Origin: CAXGTL01 sp964012725
GTDB taxonomy: Archaea; Nanobdellota; Nanobdellia; Woesearchaeales; CAXGTL01
DNA: 39,528 nt
Reading direction: 5' to 3'
Assembly: GCA_964012725.1 (NCBI GenBank)
Contig: CAXGTL010000008.1
Coordinates: forward strand, 1-39,528
This document shows positions 14,777 through 24,392 of this stretch, piece after piece (position 1 is the stretch's first letter; each line of letters begins with the position of its first letter). A model generated the notes under the pieces. That model was not told the DNA's origin. It searched no databases and was given only the letters and a program-made list of their open reading frames with translations. The translations under genes and the position numbers were made by a program.

Positions 14777-15608
14777 CTTTAACCTCAGTCAACAAATCAA
14801 TATAAATTAGTATATTCTCATTTCTTTTATACTTATTGATAGTTTTTTTAAGTTTTTTTAAGAAAATTAGTAATTCATAATACATATATCTTTTAGAATA
14901 AAGCTTTAATAACAAACTTTTTACCATTTTATTAATCACATCTATTTTATTTTTTTGCTTCATCTTCTTTATTTTTTTATATTTTTTGTATATAGTAAAT
15001 GAATCTAATACTATTTTCTTAACATACATATAATAATCAAATAAAATAGACCTAATCATTTTTTGATCATCATTATTCAATATTTCTATAATTGCTTGTT
15101 CATAATCAAGAATAAGGTCCTCTGATTCAGGTCTTTTTATCAAAGGTTTTATATCTTCAATATTAAAATTAGCAACACTATATTGCAAAGCAGAATAAAA
15201 TATAGGTTTTGCTAAATCTTTTTCAGTTATAAACATAAAATGTTTATTTCCTTTAAAATAATCTTTTCTTTTGTTTGAAATTATATAAATATCAATGTCA
15301 TTATATTTTCTAGAATATAAAAAAGAACCAGATATAAATGCATTTCTATTAAGGTCTTTTAATATTGTTTTAGCTTTTTTTACTCTTTTCTTAATAATGT
15401 TTTGACCATTAATATAATACTCTTCTCTCAAAATAACTAATGCATCAATCTTTTTCTTAATTGTTGAATACAAGTATGTTTTTTCTGTTTGTGTTAATTT
15501 CTTCTTTTTAATATATTTGTTTAATATATTGATCTGCCTAACTGTAAATAGGTTAGGTATAAATTTGTTTTTGTTCTTAATTACTACTTTACATATATTT
15601 TGATGCAT
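14751..15608 (-). CDS. Nucleotidyltransferase-fold protein
   Basis: A 285-residue protein with a pol-beta-type nucleotidyltransferase site: G94-S95 followed by D104 and D106 (ISGSFLYSRKYNDIDIYII), so two of the three catalytic acids are plain. The N-terminal 85 residues are basic and helical, and the C-terminal half is a long helical region rich in Lys/Tyr. Minimal nucleotidyltransferases add nucleotides to RNA, proteins or antibiotics, or act as antitoxins. The substrate here is unknown. A TATA-like sequence near 15634 lies 26-27 bp before ATG 15608, suggesting a leaderless message. The partner gene overlaps its 3' end. Confidence 0.7.
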   Translation of the reverse strand: MHQNICKVVIKNKNKFIPNLFTVRQINILNKYIKKKKLTQTEKTYLYSTIKKKIDALVILREEYYINGQNIIKKRVKKAKTILKDLNRNAFISGSFLYSRKYNDIDIYIISNKRKDYFKGNKHFMFITEKDLAKPIFYSALQYSVANFNIEDIKPLIKRPESEDLILDYEQAIIEILNNDDQKMIRSILFDYYMYVKKIVLDSFTIYKKYKKIKKMKQKNKIDVINKMVKSLLLKLYSKRYMYYELLIFLKKLKKTINKYKRNENILIYIDLLTEVKDECRRAQT

Positions 15609-15717
15609 ATATACTTATATATATATCTTTATTTATAAATGTTTCTAATTTCATGTAATTGGAACAACAAGGAATAAAATCTCAAACTTTATAAACTCTT
15701 CCTTACTTACCATACTT

Positions 15718-16821
15718 ATGCTACACATAGACGGTTCATACAAATCAGGAGGAGGCCAAATTCTAAGAACAGCTTTAGCTTTATCAACATTAACACACAC
15801 TGCATTCTCAATAGACAAAATTAGATCAGGAAAACCAAAGCCCGGTCTAAAACCACAACATTTGACTTGTATCAAAGCTTTAAAGATGTTCACAAACTGT
15901 CACACAGAAAATGCAGAAATCGAATCAGAAAAACTAGAATTCACACCAGGAAAAATCACAACAAAAAGTCTAAAAATAGATATAAGAACAGCAGGTTCAA
16001 TTACTTTATTATTACAATCTTTATTACCAACATTATTATTTTGTGAAAAAAAGATCAAATTAACAATCAAAGGAGGCACAGACGTATCTTGGTCTACACC
16101 AATTGACAATTTTAACAATGTAATTCTGCTACAACTTAGACCTTATACAAACTCATTAGATTTAAAAATATTAAAAAGAGGTTATTATCCTAGGGGTGGT
16201 GGTGAAGTAGAACTAATTATTGATCCTAAGTACAAACTATCAGAACACAGCACATTTGAAAAGTTCCACCAATACTTAAAAGAACAAAATAAACCAATTC
16301 AATTAACAGAACAACCTCATTTAATAAAAATTAATGGAATAGTAAATGCAACAAAATCATTAATGAAAGCAAATGTTGGTGAAAGAATAAAAAAATCAGC
16401 ACAAGTAGAATTAAAGTCATTAGGTGTTCCAATTAACATAAGAGTCGAATACTGCGATTCTTTAAGTGATGGTTGCGGAATCACATTGTGGGCAACATTT
16501 TCAAAAGATAAAAACGAAATTACTGAACCAATCATCTTAGGTGCAGATTCATTAGGAAAAAAAGGAAAAAAGTCTGAAGATGTAGGAACTGAAGCTGCAC
16601 AAAAATTAATTAAAGAAATTAAATCAGGAGCAGTAGTTGACAAAAATACAACAGACAACCTCTTACCATACTTAGCATTATTCCAAGGACAAATAAAAAC
16701 ATCACAATTAACAAACCATACATTAACAAATATCTATATTATTGAACAGTTCTTAGGTAAAACCTTCAATATAGATGAACAAACCAATATAATTACAACA
16801 AAAAACCATCAACATTTATAA
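15718..16821 (+). CDS. rtcA: RNA 3'-terminal phosphate cyclase
   Basis: A 367-residue enzyme that converts an RNA 3'-phosphate to a 2',3'-cyclic phosphate with ATP through an enzyme adenylate. Family blocks: IDGSYKSGGGQILRTALALS at the start, RSGKPKPGLKPQHL near 38-51, KRGYYPRGGGEVEL mid-protein and the C-terminal HTLTNIYIIEQFLG, all characteristic of RtcA. Length is slightly above the usual 340. The ATG is exactly 26.5 bp from the centre of TTTATAAA (15688-15695), indicating a leaderless mRNA. The translation genes downstream have their own TATA. Confidence 0.92.
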   Translation: MLHIDGSYKSGGGQILRTALALSTLTHTAFSIDKIRSGKPKPGLKPQHLTCIKALKMFTNCHTENAEIESEKLEFTPGKITTKSLKIDIRTAGSITLLLQSLLPTLLFCEKKIKLTIKGGTDVSWSTPIDNFNNVILLQLRPYTNSLDLKILKRGYYPRGGGEVELIIDPKYKLSEHSTFEKFHQYLKEQNKPIQLTEQPHLIKINGIVNATKSLMKANVGERIKKSAQVELKSLGVPINIRVEYCDSLSDGCGITLWATFSKDKNEITEPIILGADSLGKKGKKSEDVGTEAAQKLIKEIKSGAVVDKNTTDNLLPYLALFQGQIKTSQLTNHTLTNIYIIEQFLGKTFNIDEQTNIITTKNHQHL

Positions 16822-16847
16822 AGAGAAACATATTTTCATATATTAAA

Positions 16848-17024
16848 ATGACACAAAACCAAAAATCATGTATATCATGCCACAAAAGAATCACAAATTT
16901 ATCAGGTACTGTTCAATTCAAGTGCCCTAATTGTGATAAATACGAAATAATCAGATGCGAACATTGTAGAAAAGTTGCTTCTAAATACAAATGTGCAGAA
17001 TGTGGATTTGAGGGACCGAACTAA
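16848..17024 (+). CDS. Zinc-ribbon RNA-binding protein, COG2888/HVO_2753 type
   Basis: A 58-residue protein with two zinc ribbons built from four CxxC pairs: CISC, CPNC, CEHC and CAEC. This compact double zinc finger followed by the aEF1-beta gene is a recurrent archaeal arrangement, and the family is annotated as a predicted Zn-ribbon RNA-binding protein with a function in translation. Its TAA overlaps the ATG of the next gene by one base (TAATG), so translation is coupled. A TATA (16815-16822) lies 29.5 bp before the ATG. Confidence 0.9.
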   Translation: MTQNQKSCISCHKRITNLSGTVQFKCPNCDKYEIIRCEHCRKVASKYKCAECGFEGPN

Positions 17025-17302
17025 TGGCAAATGTAATTATAACATTAAAAGTAATGCCGAATTCTCCAGAAGTAAGTATAGATGAATTAGAAAAAAAAGT
17101 AAAAACAAAGATTCAATCATTTTCAGGTGAAACTCAAACTAAAACAGAAATCACACCAATTGCATTTGGATTAAAAGCACTTAACATAACATTTGTAATG
17201 GACGAATCAAAAGGCGCAACTGATTATTTAGAAGAACAAATAGCAAAACTAGAAGGAGTTAATTCTGTAAGTGTAACTGATGTAAGAAGAGCTATTGGTT
17301 AA
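17024..17302 (+). CDS. ef1b: Translation elongation factor aEF1-beta
   Basis: A 92-residue protein matching the archaeal elongation factor 1-beta, the guanine-nucleotide exchange factor for aEF1-alpha. Typical features are the start MANVIITLKVMPNSPE, the central IAFGLKALNITFVMDE and the acidic LEEQIAKLEGVNSVSVTDVRR ending. It has the ferredoxin-like alpha/beta pattern of the GEF domain, and the full protein is just this domain, normal for archaea. It is coupled to the zinc-ribbon gene and converges on the next gene with a 4-base overlap. Confidence 0.95.
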   Translation: MANVIITLKVMPNSPEVSIDELEKKVKTKIQSFSGETQTKTEITPIAFGLKALNITFVMDESKGATDYLEEQIAKLEGVNSVSVTDVRRAIG

Positions 17303-18294
17303 TTCTTATCCCAATTTTCTATAATTTTTTTAAATTCATCTAATTCTTGTTCTTCAGCTAACTTTTTTGCAATCAATATATGGTTTTCAGCTTGTTCTTT
17401 TTTTCTTGTACCATGCAGAAAACTAGCATAATTTATATGATTTGGAACAGAATAAGGATCTAATTCAATTGCTTTTTTATAATATTTCTCAGCTTCATCA
17501 AGCATACCTAATTTATATAAAATCTTTGCTTTATTACAATATGTTATAGAATTTTCAAAATGTAATATTCTCCCAGTAATTTGTAATGCTTCATGATATT
17601 TTTCTTGTGCTTTTTTGTATTCATTATTGTCCTTGTAAGAATCTCCTTTTTCAATAAGATTATTAACATACATATCATATGTATTTGCAACAAGACATCC
17701 TCTTTGTATTTGTTTTTTACTTACTATTTTTTTTTTATTAAAATTATAATCAAAACCATTTCTTAATGTTGTTTCAATATTGATATTTCCAACACTTAGG
17801 AATATATGATAATCACTTAATGAATAAATTTTATAAGGTATATTTAAGTAATCTAAAATAAATGTATATAATATACTTATACTTAAACAATTACCAATAC
17901 TATGATCAAGTAATTTATTTAATTCTCCAACACTTTTATCTGCTTTCTTAATGATTCCTTGATTCCATAGATAGGTAAAAACTTGTTCAGCTTTTTTTTC
18001 ATCATCCATATTATTATTGATTACATTTTTTTCAATATTACTTGTTATTTGGTGTATTTTCTCTTGATATTTTCTTATTTCAATAGAACTAAATTTATTA
18101 ACATTTAATGTTTCATACACATAATTCTCTTTTGTTACTTCTAATTTATCTTCTAAAGAAAGATGTATTGGTTGTTTTCTTCTAATTTTATTCTTTTTAT
18201 TATTAATATCAACAGTTAATTTGACATTTGATAATAATAATGCTACTAGAATTGTTCCTAATCCAAATTTGACCATGCTATCTTTATTAGACAT
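17299..18294 (-). CDS. Membrane-anchored transglutaminase-like protein with TPR repeats
   Basis: 331 residues. An N-terminal hydrophobic segment (FGLGTILVALLLS, residues 10-22) serves as a signal anchor. Residues about 100-200 resemble a transglutaminase-like/SirB1 region: DHSIGNCLSISILYTF with Cys and, 30 residues later, YHIFLSVG with His, the first two members of the catalytic set. Residues about 215-310 form TPR-type helices, clearest in AEKYYKKAIELDPYS. Such proteins may be proteases or binding scaffolds at the outer face of the membrane. Its role is unknown. The third catalytic acid is not evident. Confidence 0.7.
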   Translation of the reverse strand: MSNKDSMVKFGLGTILVALLLSNVKLTVDINNKKNKIRRKQPIHLSLEDKLEVTKENYVYETLNVNKFSSIEIRKYQEKIHQITSNIEKNVINNNMDDEKKAEQVFTYLWNQGIIKKADKSVGELNKLLDHSIGNCLSISILYTFILDYLNIPYKIYSLSDYHIFLSVGNINIETTLRNGFDYNFNKKKIVSKKQIQRGCLVANTYDMYVNNLIEKGDSYKDNNEYKKAQEKYHEALQITGRILHFENSITYCNKAKILYKLGMLDEAEKYYKKAIELDPYSVPNHINYASFLHGTRKKEQAENHILIAKKLAEEQELDEFKKIIENWDKN

Positions 18295-18359
18295 TATTAC
18301 TCTTTAGTAGTGAATTTCATTTATAAAGCTTTCGGTTATTTATATAGTAGAAAAAGGTT

Positions 18360-20966
18360 TTAATACTCTAATTCCCAATCAAATGCACTCTTCTTTTCAT
18401 AAATTTCTATTGGTTTATTTGAATCTATATTATTTGATAATTCTTTACCTGTTTTTGGATTTATATATTGACCGTTATTGTTTCTTATTCCTGGATTTCC
18501 ACCTACAATAATGTATTTTGGTTCATTACCTGGTTTAAAAATCTCATTTAATTGTACTGTGTTTTTTGTTGTAAATGTATTTTTATTTTCAACAGTTGTG
18601 TATAATTTTTGTGCTACATATTCTCCATTAAACCTACTTAGAACCTTTTCATCTGCATTCTTTTCTGTTACAGATAAGTACCAATCTCTTGGTGTTGTTG
18701 TTGAGGTGTCTGAAAAATACTCTGTATTATAATTTTCCATATTTTGTTGATATAATGTTGTTTCTCTAGGTATTTCTATCATAGGATTTGCAGGTGCTGC
18801 TTTTACTTCCAGTGTTGGTTCATACCTATCAATCTCACCTTCAGCAAGATCTCCAATATAACTTTCAACATTATTCCATTGTTGATATGTTATAGGACTA
18901 AGCCCTTTTCCAAAAAAATTATCTAAATTAGGATCATTATTTTCAAGTGCATGAAGAAATTCATTAAGTTCTTTTTTAGACATACTATTTATAGTTGTTT
19001 TTTCAACAAAACTCATTTCTCTTTCATATCTTTTTTTAAAAATATTTCTAATACTATCCATTTGTTCTTCTTTATAATTAAATCCATAATTACATATATT
19101 ATACCCAAAATCATATCCTTCTGCTGCAATTTCTGCTCCACCTTTTGCATATTTTTTAATTATTGCACCAGCTTTATTATAAAATCCTGATCCTGGTTTG
19201 ATTTCTCCTTCCAATTCTTTAAATCCTATATACCCAGTAATATCCAACACAACACCACCAACACCTTTAGGAACATTTGTTCTTTTCTCAACACTACCAC
19301 AACCCATTGTTTCACTCTTTAACACACCTTCAGAATCAAAACTTTGAGAATTACCATTTCTTTGAAGCACAGTTCTTCCTTCTGGTCTTACAATCTCAAC
19401 TTCATATCCAATATCTCTTGATTTATAATCAGCATTTATATATTCTTCACCACTTAAATATGATATAGCAATATTTTCATTTTTATTATTTAATAATTCT
19501 TGCATATTATTATTTGCATAATAAAAATCAATATTTCCAAGTTCACTTAACTGAACTTGACTATCTTTTATATAAACTGAAGTACGTCTTGGTTCTGTAT
19601 GATCAGGTAAACTATTTTTATAAATATCAATATGTTGTTCATTTGTTCCCATAGTTAAACCATTATTAAACTGAATAATAGAACCTTTTCCTTGATTTAA
19701 TAAACTTATTTCATTATATAATCCATCTTTAAAATCTCCAACAAATCCATCACCTAAATAATGAAATTCATTTGTGATAATCTCTCCTCCTTTATCTGCA
19801 AAGATTTCTTTTAATTCACCTTGATTATTATAAAACACAGACATTCCTAAATTAGGATTATTATTATATTGATTTCCTAAATGATCTTTAAAAGATCCTT
19901 CAAATAAAAATTCTTTTTTATAAGCCTGATAAATAATAAATTCATTATCTTTAGTAGCAGTCATTCCTGTTCTTTGACCATCTGGCATTATATCACCAAA
20001 TACAGTAACACCTTCATTAACTTTATAACCTCCTTGTGCTAATATATTACATGTTCTTCCACTTGGTACTTGTACTCTTTGACCATCAATATTAAACATA
20101 TTTTCAGGCATAACATTAATATTTTTTATTTTTTCTTCAGAATTAATTAATCCTCCATTTATTTTAGTACCAGTATCACTATAAAATTCAATATTATTAA
20201 TATTATTCCATCCAGTTATTTTTTTCCCATCAACTGTTACATCATTTGGACCATTTATTTGTACTATTCCTGAAGAAGCACCTTTTAATACTACTCCATT
20301 TACAATTGGTTTACCATCTTGTGTTAAATCAAAATCATATATATTCTTTCCACCAATAGAAATTCCATTAATAGAGAACCCTCCAAACATCAATGCTTGA
20401 ATTCTTGCTCCTTTATACCTAGGATCATTTAGATCTAATTTAAAATTATAATTTTCTAAAACACCTTCTGGATCATTACTTACTAATTTTTTCTCATCTT
20501 GTTTTGTAAATTTTAAAAATTCACTTGAAATCTTAAAATCTTCATATCCTGTAGTCTCATCTCTTATTAAATAAGTAAAATAAAACTTTGCTAATTCTCT
20601 ATTTTTATTTATTGCACCTTCAATTTCAGATAAATATATTATTAAACCTTGTTCATTATATGAAATATAATCCAATATACTTCCTTGCGAAGCATCTTTC
20701 TTTTCTAACAAACCAAAATAATAATGAGTAGCTTCTAGATCTATTTCCATCTTTGCTTGAGTTTGTAATTCTACATGTGCATTTTGTGTATTACTTTTAA
20801 TCAAACCTTGTCTATCTGCAGTTGTGAACACATTATTGTCATAATTTTGCCATGTAATTATTGGTTTTGTCACTACCCCTGCAATTGTTCCATAAGATGG
20901 TGTTTCACCAAAAACACCACTAACTAACAAAACCAATACTAAAATCCAAATTAATTTATTATTCAT
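18360..20966 (-). CDS. Large secreted protein of unknown function
   Basis: 868 residues, the largest complete gene here. The N-terminus is a standard signal peptide (MNNKLIWILVLVLLVSGVFG) cleaved near residue 20. Residues about 180-560 are rich in short Gly/Asn/Asp-turn strands, suggesting beta-helix or beta-propeller architecture (for instance KIDGEVIKGASSG-type turns); the C-terminal third is more helical and then Asn/Gly-rich. There is no C-terminal membrane anchor. I see no enzyme motif. It follows the class III-type pseudopilin gene with an ATGA overlap, so the two are expressed together and probably act at the cell surface, for example in adhesion to a host or partner (inference). Confidence 0.75.
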   Translation of the reverse strand: MNNKLIWILVLVLLVSGVFGETPSYGTIAGVVTKPIITWQNYDNNVFTTADRQGLIKSNTQNAHVELQTQAKMEIDLEATHYYFGLLEKKDASQGSILDYISYNEQGLIIYLSEIEGAINKNRELAKFYFTYLIRDETTGYEDFKISSEFLKFTKQDEKKLVSNDPEGVLENYNFKLDLNDPRYKGARIQALMFGGFSINGISIGGKNIYDFDLTQDGKPIVNGVVLKGASSGIVQINGPNDVTVDGKKITGWNNINNIEFYSDTGTKINGGLINSEEKIKNINVMPENMFNIDGQRVQVPSGRTCNILAQGGYKVNEGVTVFGDIMPDGQRTGMTATKDNEFIIYQAYKKEFLFEGSFKDHLGNQYNNNPNLGMSVFYNNQGELKEIFADKGGEIITNEFHYLGDGFVGDFKDGLYNEISLLNQGKGSIIQFNNGLTMGTNEQHIDIYKNSLPDHTEPRRTSVYIKDSQVQLSELGNIDFYYANNNMQELLNNKNENIAISYLSGEEYINADYKSRDIGYEVEIVRPEGRTVLQRNGNSQSFDSEGVLKSETMGCGSVEKRTNVPKGVGGVVLDITGYIGFKELEGEIKPGSGFYNKAGAIIKKYAKGGAEIAAEGYDFGYNICNYGFNYKEEQMDSIRNIFKKRYEREMSFVEKTTINSMSKKELNEFLHALENNDPNLDNFFGKGLSPITYQQWNNVESYIGDLAEGEIDRYEPTLEVKAAPANPMIEIPRETTLYQQNMENYNTEYFSDTSTTTPRDWYLSVTEKNADEKVLSRFNGEYVAQKLYTTVENKNTFTTKNTVQLNEIFKPGNEPKYIIVGGNPGIRNNNGQYINPKTGKELSNNIDSNKPIEIYEKKSAFDWELEY

Positions 20967-21718
20967 CTCTTCACACCAAACATATAAACTAAAGGAGCAC
21001 CATCTATATCAGATAATGAATCAGTTATCATATAAACATAAGTAGATTCATCATATCTTAACACATCAAACTTAACATCAAACCTGTTTAAAAAACTAGT
21101 ATGAATATATTCAGGTTTATTACTAATATCATCAACAACTTCTCCAACAATATCATAAACATGACCAAGCCTTGCATTCACAACAGACTTATACTTTCCA
21201 TCAAACTCTTGCTTTTTTCCACCATTAGTTACAGTTATAGGAAAATCAGCATCAACAACAACATTATCTGAACTTACAACAACATTAATCTCAGGAACAG
21301 AAGATTCTATCTCATATCCTTCTTGTTCAAACACAGAAAAATCAACACAATCTCTAAATGTTGAACCAATATAAGTACTAAGTTCTTGTTCAATAATTTC
21401 TTTTGAAACTAATTTAATACTACTATCATATGCATAATTAATATAAAAATAAATTCCATCAATATCATAAATAAATGAATCTTCTAATATAGAAACATAC
21501 CCTCCTTGGAAAGATAATAATGATACCATATTATTGGAATTCTTATCAAGGCAGTTTTGTACATACATCTTAATACCTTCATCACTAATTTCAACATTCT
21601 TATTTACAACACTTTCACCAGAAAAATCATAAACTAAGAAAAATACAAAACTAACAATCATAACTAGTATAATACCAATTATGATGAATAAACTTATCTG
21701 CCCCTTTTTATCATACAT
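20963..21718 (-). CDS. Secreted/anchored protein with KGQ class III-like signal
   Basis: About 251 residues from ATG 21718; the longer frame's first nine codons are the AT-only promoter region, so I exclude them. The start MYDKKGQISLFIIIGIILV matches the KGQxS-plus-hydrophobic N-terminus of archaeal class III (pilin-like) signal peptides, where processing occurs before the Gln. The rest is a soluble outer domain with strands and two cysteines, ending in YMFGVKR. Its stop overlaps the start of the 868-residue secreted protein (ATGA). It could be a membrane anchor or pseudopilin for that partner; the function is unknown. Confidence 0.75.
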   Translation of the reverse strand: MYDKKGQISLFIIIGIILVMIVSFVFFLVYDFSGESVVNKNVEISDEGIKMYVQNCLDKNSNNMVSLLSFQGGYVSILEDSFIYDIDGIYFYINYAYDSSIKLVSKEIIEQELSTYIGSTFRDCVDFSVFEQEGYEIESSVPEINVVVSSDNVVVDADFPITVTNGGKKQEFDGKYKSVVNARLGHVYDIVGEVVDDISNKPEYIHTSFLNRFDVKFDVLRYDESTYVYMITDSLSDIDGAPLVYMFGVKR

Positions 21719-21807
21719 AATATTATATTTATATATATATATCATATATAAAGATTTCTAAATAAAAACCACAAAGCTTTAAAAACCATTTATAATTATA
21801 AAATAAT

Positions 21808-23571
21808 ATGACAACAATAAGGCAACCAATAGTATCAGTATTAGGACATGTTGACCATGGTAAGTCATCAATCCTTGACAAGATTAGAGGTAGTGCTATT
21901 ACTGAAACAGAAGCAGGAAGAATAACTCAGGCAATTGGTGCATCTATAATACCATTAAAAGTAATAAAAAAGATAATAGGATCACTTTTAGAAACATTAA
22001 AAATGAAACTAACAATTCCAGGTTTATTATTTATAGATACTCCTGGTCATGCAGTTTTCACAAACCTTAGAAAACGAGGTGGTAATTTAGCAGACATAGC
22101 AATCTTAGTTGTAGATATAAACGAAGGTTTTAAACCACAAACAATAGAAGCAATTGAAATCCTAAAAACATACAAAACTCCTTTTATTGTAGCAGCAAAC
22201 AAAATAGATTTAATAACAGGTTGGCAAACAAATGATAAATTTATATTACAAAATATTCAAAAACAAACTGAAAATGTTCAAAAAGAAATTGAAAAAAAGT
22301 TATATGAATTAGTAGGAAAACTTCATGAATTCGGTTTTCAATCAGAAAGATTTGACAGAATTGATGATTTTGCAAAACAAATTTCTATTGTTCCAACATC
22401 AGCGATCAATGGTGAAGGGATACCTGAATTATTAATGGTAATCACAGGTTTAGCACAAAGATTTTTAGAAAAAACTTTAACATCTGATCTTAATAAACCA
22501 GCAAAAGGTACAATTTTAGAAGTAAAAGATACAAAAGGTTTAGGAACAACAATTGATGTTATTGTATATGATGGAACAATAAAAGTTAATAATACAATTG
22601 TTATAGGTGGAATAAATGAACCAATTATAACTAAAGTAAGAGCACTTCTTGAACCAAAACCATTAAAAGAAATGCGTGATAAAAAAGCTAAATTTAATCA
22701 TACTAAACAAGTGTATGCAGCAACTGGTGTAAAAATCTCTGCTCCTAACCTAAAGGAAGTAATTGCAGGCATGCCAGTAAGAGTTGCAGATAAAGATAAT
22801 TTAGAAGAAGTTAAAGACCAAATTCAAAAAGAAGTTGATGAAGTTTTAATACAAACAGATACAATTGGATTAATTCTTAAAGCAGACACATTAGGTTCAT
22901 TAGAAGCATTATCATCTATTTTAAGAGATAAAGGAATTCCTGTTCAAAAAGCTTCTATTGGAAACATAACAAAAAAAGATATTGCTGAAGCAGAGTCTAA
23001 TAATGAAAAAAATCCATTATTTTCAACAATCATAGGTTTTAATGTAATTGACGAATCAAATAGTAAAAATACTAAAGTAAAAATTATAACAAGTGAAATT
23101 ATTTATACATTAACAGACGAATTTGAAAAACATAAACAAGCTCTTAACAAAGCACAAGAAATGGAAGTCTTTGAAGGTATAACAATGCCTTGCAAATTAG
23201 TATTTATATCTGGTTATGTGTTTAGACAAAGTAATCCTGCTGTATTTGGAGTAGACATTATCTATGGAACACTTAAAACAGGTGCATTAATTATGAACAA
23301 AGAAGGAAAAACTTTAGGTTCCATTAAACAAATACAACATGAACAAGAAAATATTAACAAGATTGATCAAGGAAAACAAGTTGCGATTTCTGTTGACAAA
23401 ATTGCAGTTGGAAGGCATGTATTTGAAAATGATACATTATACACTGCAATAAATGAAAAAGAGTTTAAGATATTTAAAAAAAACAAACATCTATTAAAAG
23501 ATGCTGAAAAACAAGTTCTGAAGGAAATCGCAGAGATTCACAGAAAAACAAACCCTGTCTGGGGAATATAA
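21808..23571 (+). CDS. infB: Translation initiation factor aIF5B (IF2 family)
   Basis: A 587-residue translational GTPase that promotes ribosomal subunit joining. G1 is GHVDHGKSS (residues 13-21), G3 DTPGHAVF and G4 NKID. The beta-barrel, the aIF5B-specific alpha/beta domain III (IGLILKADTLGSLEAL) and the C-terminal barrel (CKLVFISGYVFRQSNPAVFGVDI) follow in order. Length is normal for archaea, without the eukaryotic N-terminal extension. The ATG is 26.5 bp from the centre of TTTAAAAA (21778-21785), indicating a leaderless mRNA. No intein is present. A structured RNA of family Y follows it. Confidence 0.95.
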   Translation: MTTIRQPIVSVLGHVDHGKSSILDKIRGSAITETEAGRITQAIGASIIPLKVIKKIIGSLLETLKMKLTIPGLLFIDTPGHAVFTNLRKRGGNLADIAILVVDINEGFKPQTIEAIEILKTYKTPFIVAANKIDLITGWQTNDKFILQNIQKQTENVQKEIEKKLYELVGKLHEFGFQSERFDRIDDFAKQISIVPTSAINGEGIPELLMVITGLAQRFLEKTLTSDLNKPAKGTILEVKDTKGLGTTIDVIVYDGTIKVNNTIVIGGINEPIITKVRALLEPKPLKEMRDKKAKFNHTKQVYAATGVKISAPNLKEVIAGMPVRVADKDNLEEVKDQIQKEVDEVLIQTDTIGLILKADTLGSLEALSSILRDKGIPVQKASIGNITKKDIAEAESNNEKNPLFSTIIGFNVIDESNSKNTKVKIITSEIIYTLTDEFEKHKQALNKAQEMEVFEGITMPCKLVFISGYVFRQSNPAVFGVDIIYGTLKTGALIMNKEGKTLGSIKQIQHEQENINKIDQGKQVAISVDKIAVGRHVFENDTLYTAINEKEFKIFKKNKHLLKDAEKQVLKEIAEIHRKTNPVWGI

Positions 23572-23642
23572 CCCACCATTCCTACCCCCAACCACCCTTA
23601 CCCACCAACCAAAACCCTCGACCACCCACCCTTAAAATTACT

Positions 23643-23753
23643 AATGAAACTGCCGCCAATTGGCAAGTGAACCAATGTTCGAATTGTAAAAAACTATTGG
23701 TGCTCAATTAGACAATACAGAAACCTTGAGCAGGTGAACGAGGCAGTTTCATT
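23643..23753 (-). ncRNA. Structured RNA, family Y copy B
   Basis: A 111-nt element in the gap after infB, closed by a stem of about 11-12 bp (AATGAAACTGCC on the minus strand with GGCAGTTTCATT). Read on the minus strand it contains TCGTTCAC, a hairpin with arms GCTCAA/TTGAGC, the segment CCAATAGTTT, a CCAAT/ATTGG stem, then CACTTGCC and a GCCAATTGGC hairpin. This is the order of 13753-13863 with stems of different sequence. Strand follows from that alignment; no convincing TATA is seen on either side here. The C-rich tract before it (23574-23631) holds CCACCCACCC. Confidence 0.5.
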
Positions 23754-23777
23754 GTTCAAACAACTAATAAAAACAAA

Positions 23778-24299
23778 ATGAAAAACTTAAAAATACTTAA
23801 CTCAAAACAATTAAAACCAATCAAACAATTACTTAAACAACAGTTTGACGCAGACTTCGACTTTAGCAAATACGCAGTACTTCTAAGTTCAAAAGATAAA
23901 ATATACATAGCAAACAAAGACATATTTACAGACAAAAATCTAGACTTATACAAACTCAGAGTAAATTCTATAGGCATATACTTTGCATATATTAAAAACA
24001 ATGAACTAAGACTTTCAATCGAAGGTTCACAATTAGTTGGACCGATTGCAAAAACAAACATAATAACATTATCAGACAAAGAGTTCAATCAATGGATACA
24101 AGGCATTGATATTGACAAATCAGCCCACAAAAAACCATCCCCCAGCCACCCACCCAAAGAAAAACAACAATACAACTCAATAACTAATAACAAGTTTGTC
24201 ATCATCAAACACAACACAGATTACATTGGCTGCGGTAAAACCAAAGACAACAGAATACTTAACTTTGTTCCAAAGACAAGAAGAATTAGAGTTAAATAA
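23778..24299 (+). CDS. PUA-domain RNA-binding protein (COG3270-like)
   Basis: 173 residues in two parts. The N-terminal domain (about 1-115) resembles the pre-PUA fold found in Nip7 and NOL1/NOP2 family proteins, with SQLVGPIAK as a conserved turn. After a Pro/Ser/Lys linker (about 117-127) the C-terminal PUA domain reads YIGCGKTKDNRILNFVPKTRR, matching archaeal stand-alone ribosome-biogenesis PUA proteins. It likely binds rRNA or tRNA; there is no methyltransferase domain. The linker is encoded by a C-rich tract unlike the surrounding DNA. The start has no Shine-Dalgarno. Confidence 0.75.
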   Translation: MKNLKILNSKQLKPIKQLLKQQFDADFDFSKYAVLLSSKDKIYIANKDIFTDKNLDLYKLRVNSIGIYFAYIKNNELRLSIEGSQLVGPIAKTNIITLSDKEFNQWIQGIDIDKSAHKKPSPSHPPKEKQQYNSITNNKFVIIKHNTDYIGCGKTKDNRILNFVPKTRRIRVK

Positions 24300-24392
24300 A
24301 TATCCTAAATTATAAAACAATAATAAATAAAAATCCTAGAATCAATAAAATTAATATCAAATAAATAAAAAACAAAAAAAAAAGAAATAAAC

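Noticed and set aside
16317..16658. Minus-strand open frame of 113 codons
   Set aside because: It is the antisense shadow of rtcA.
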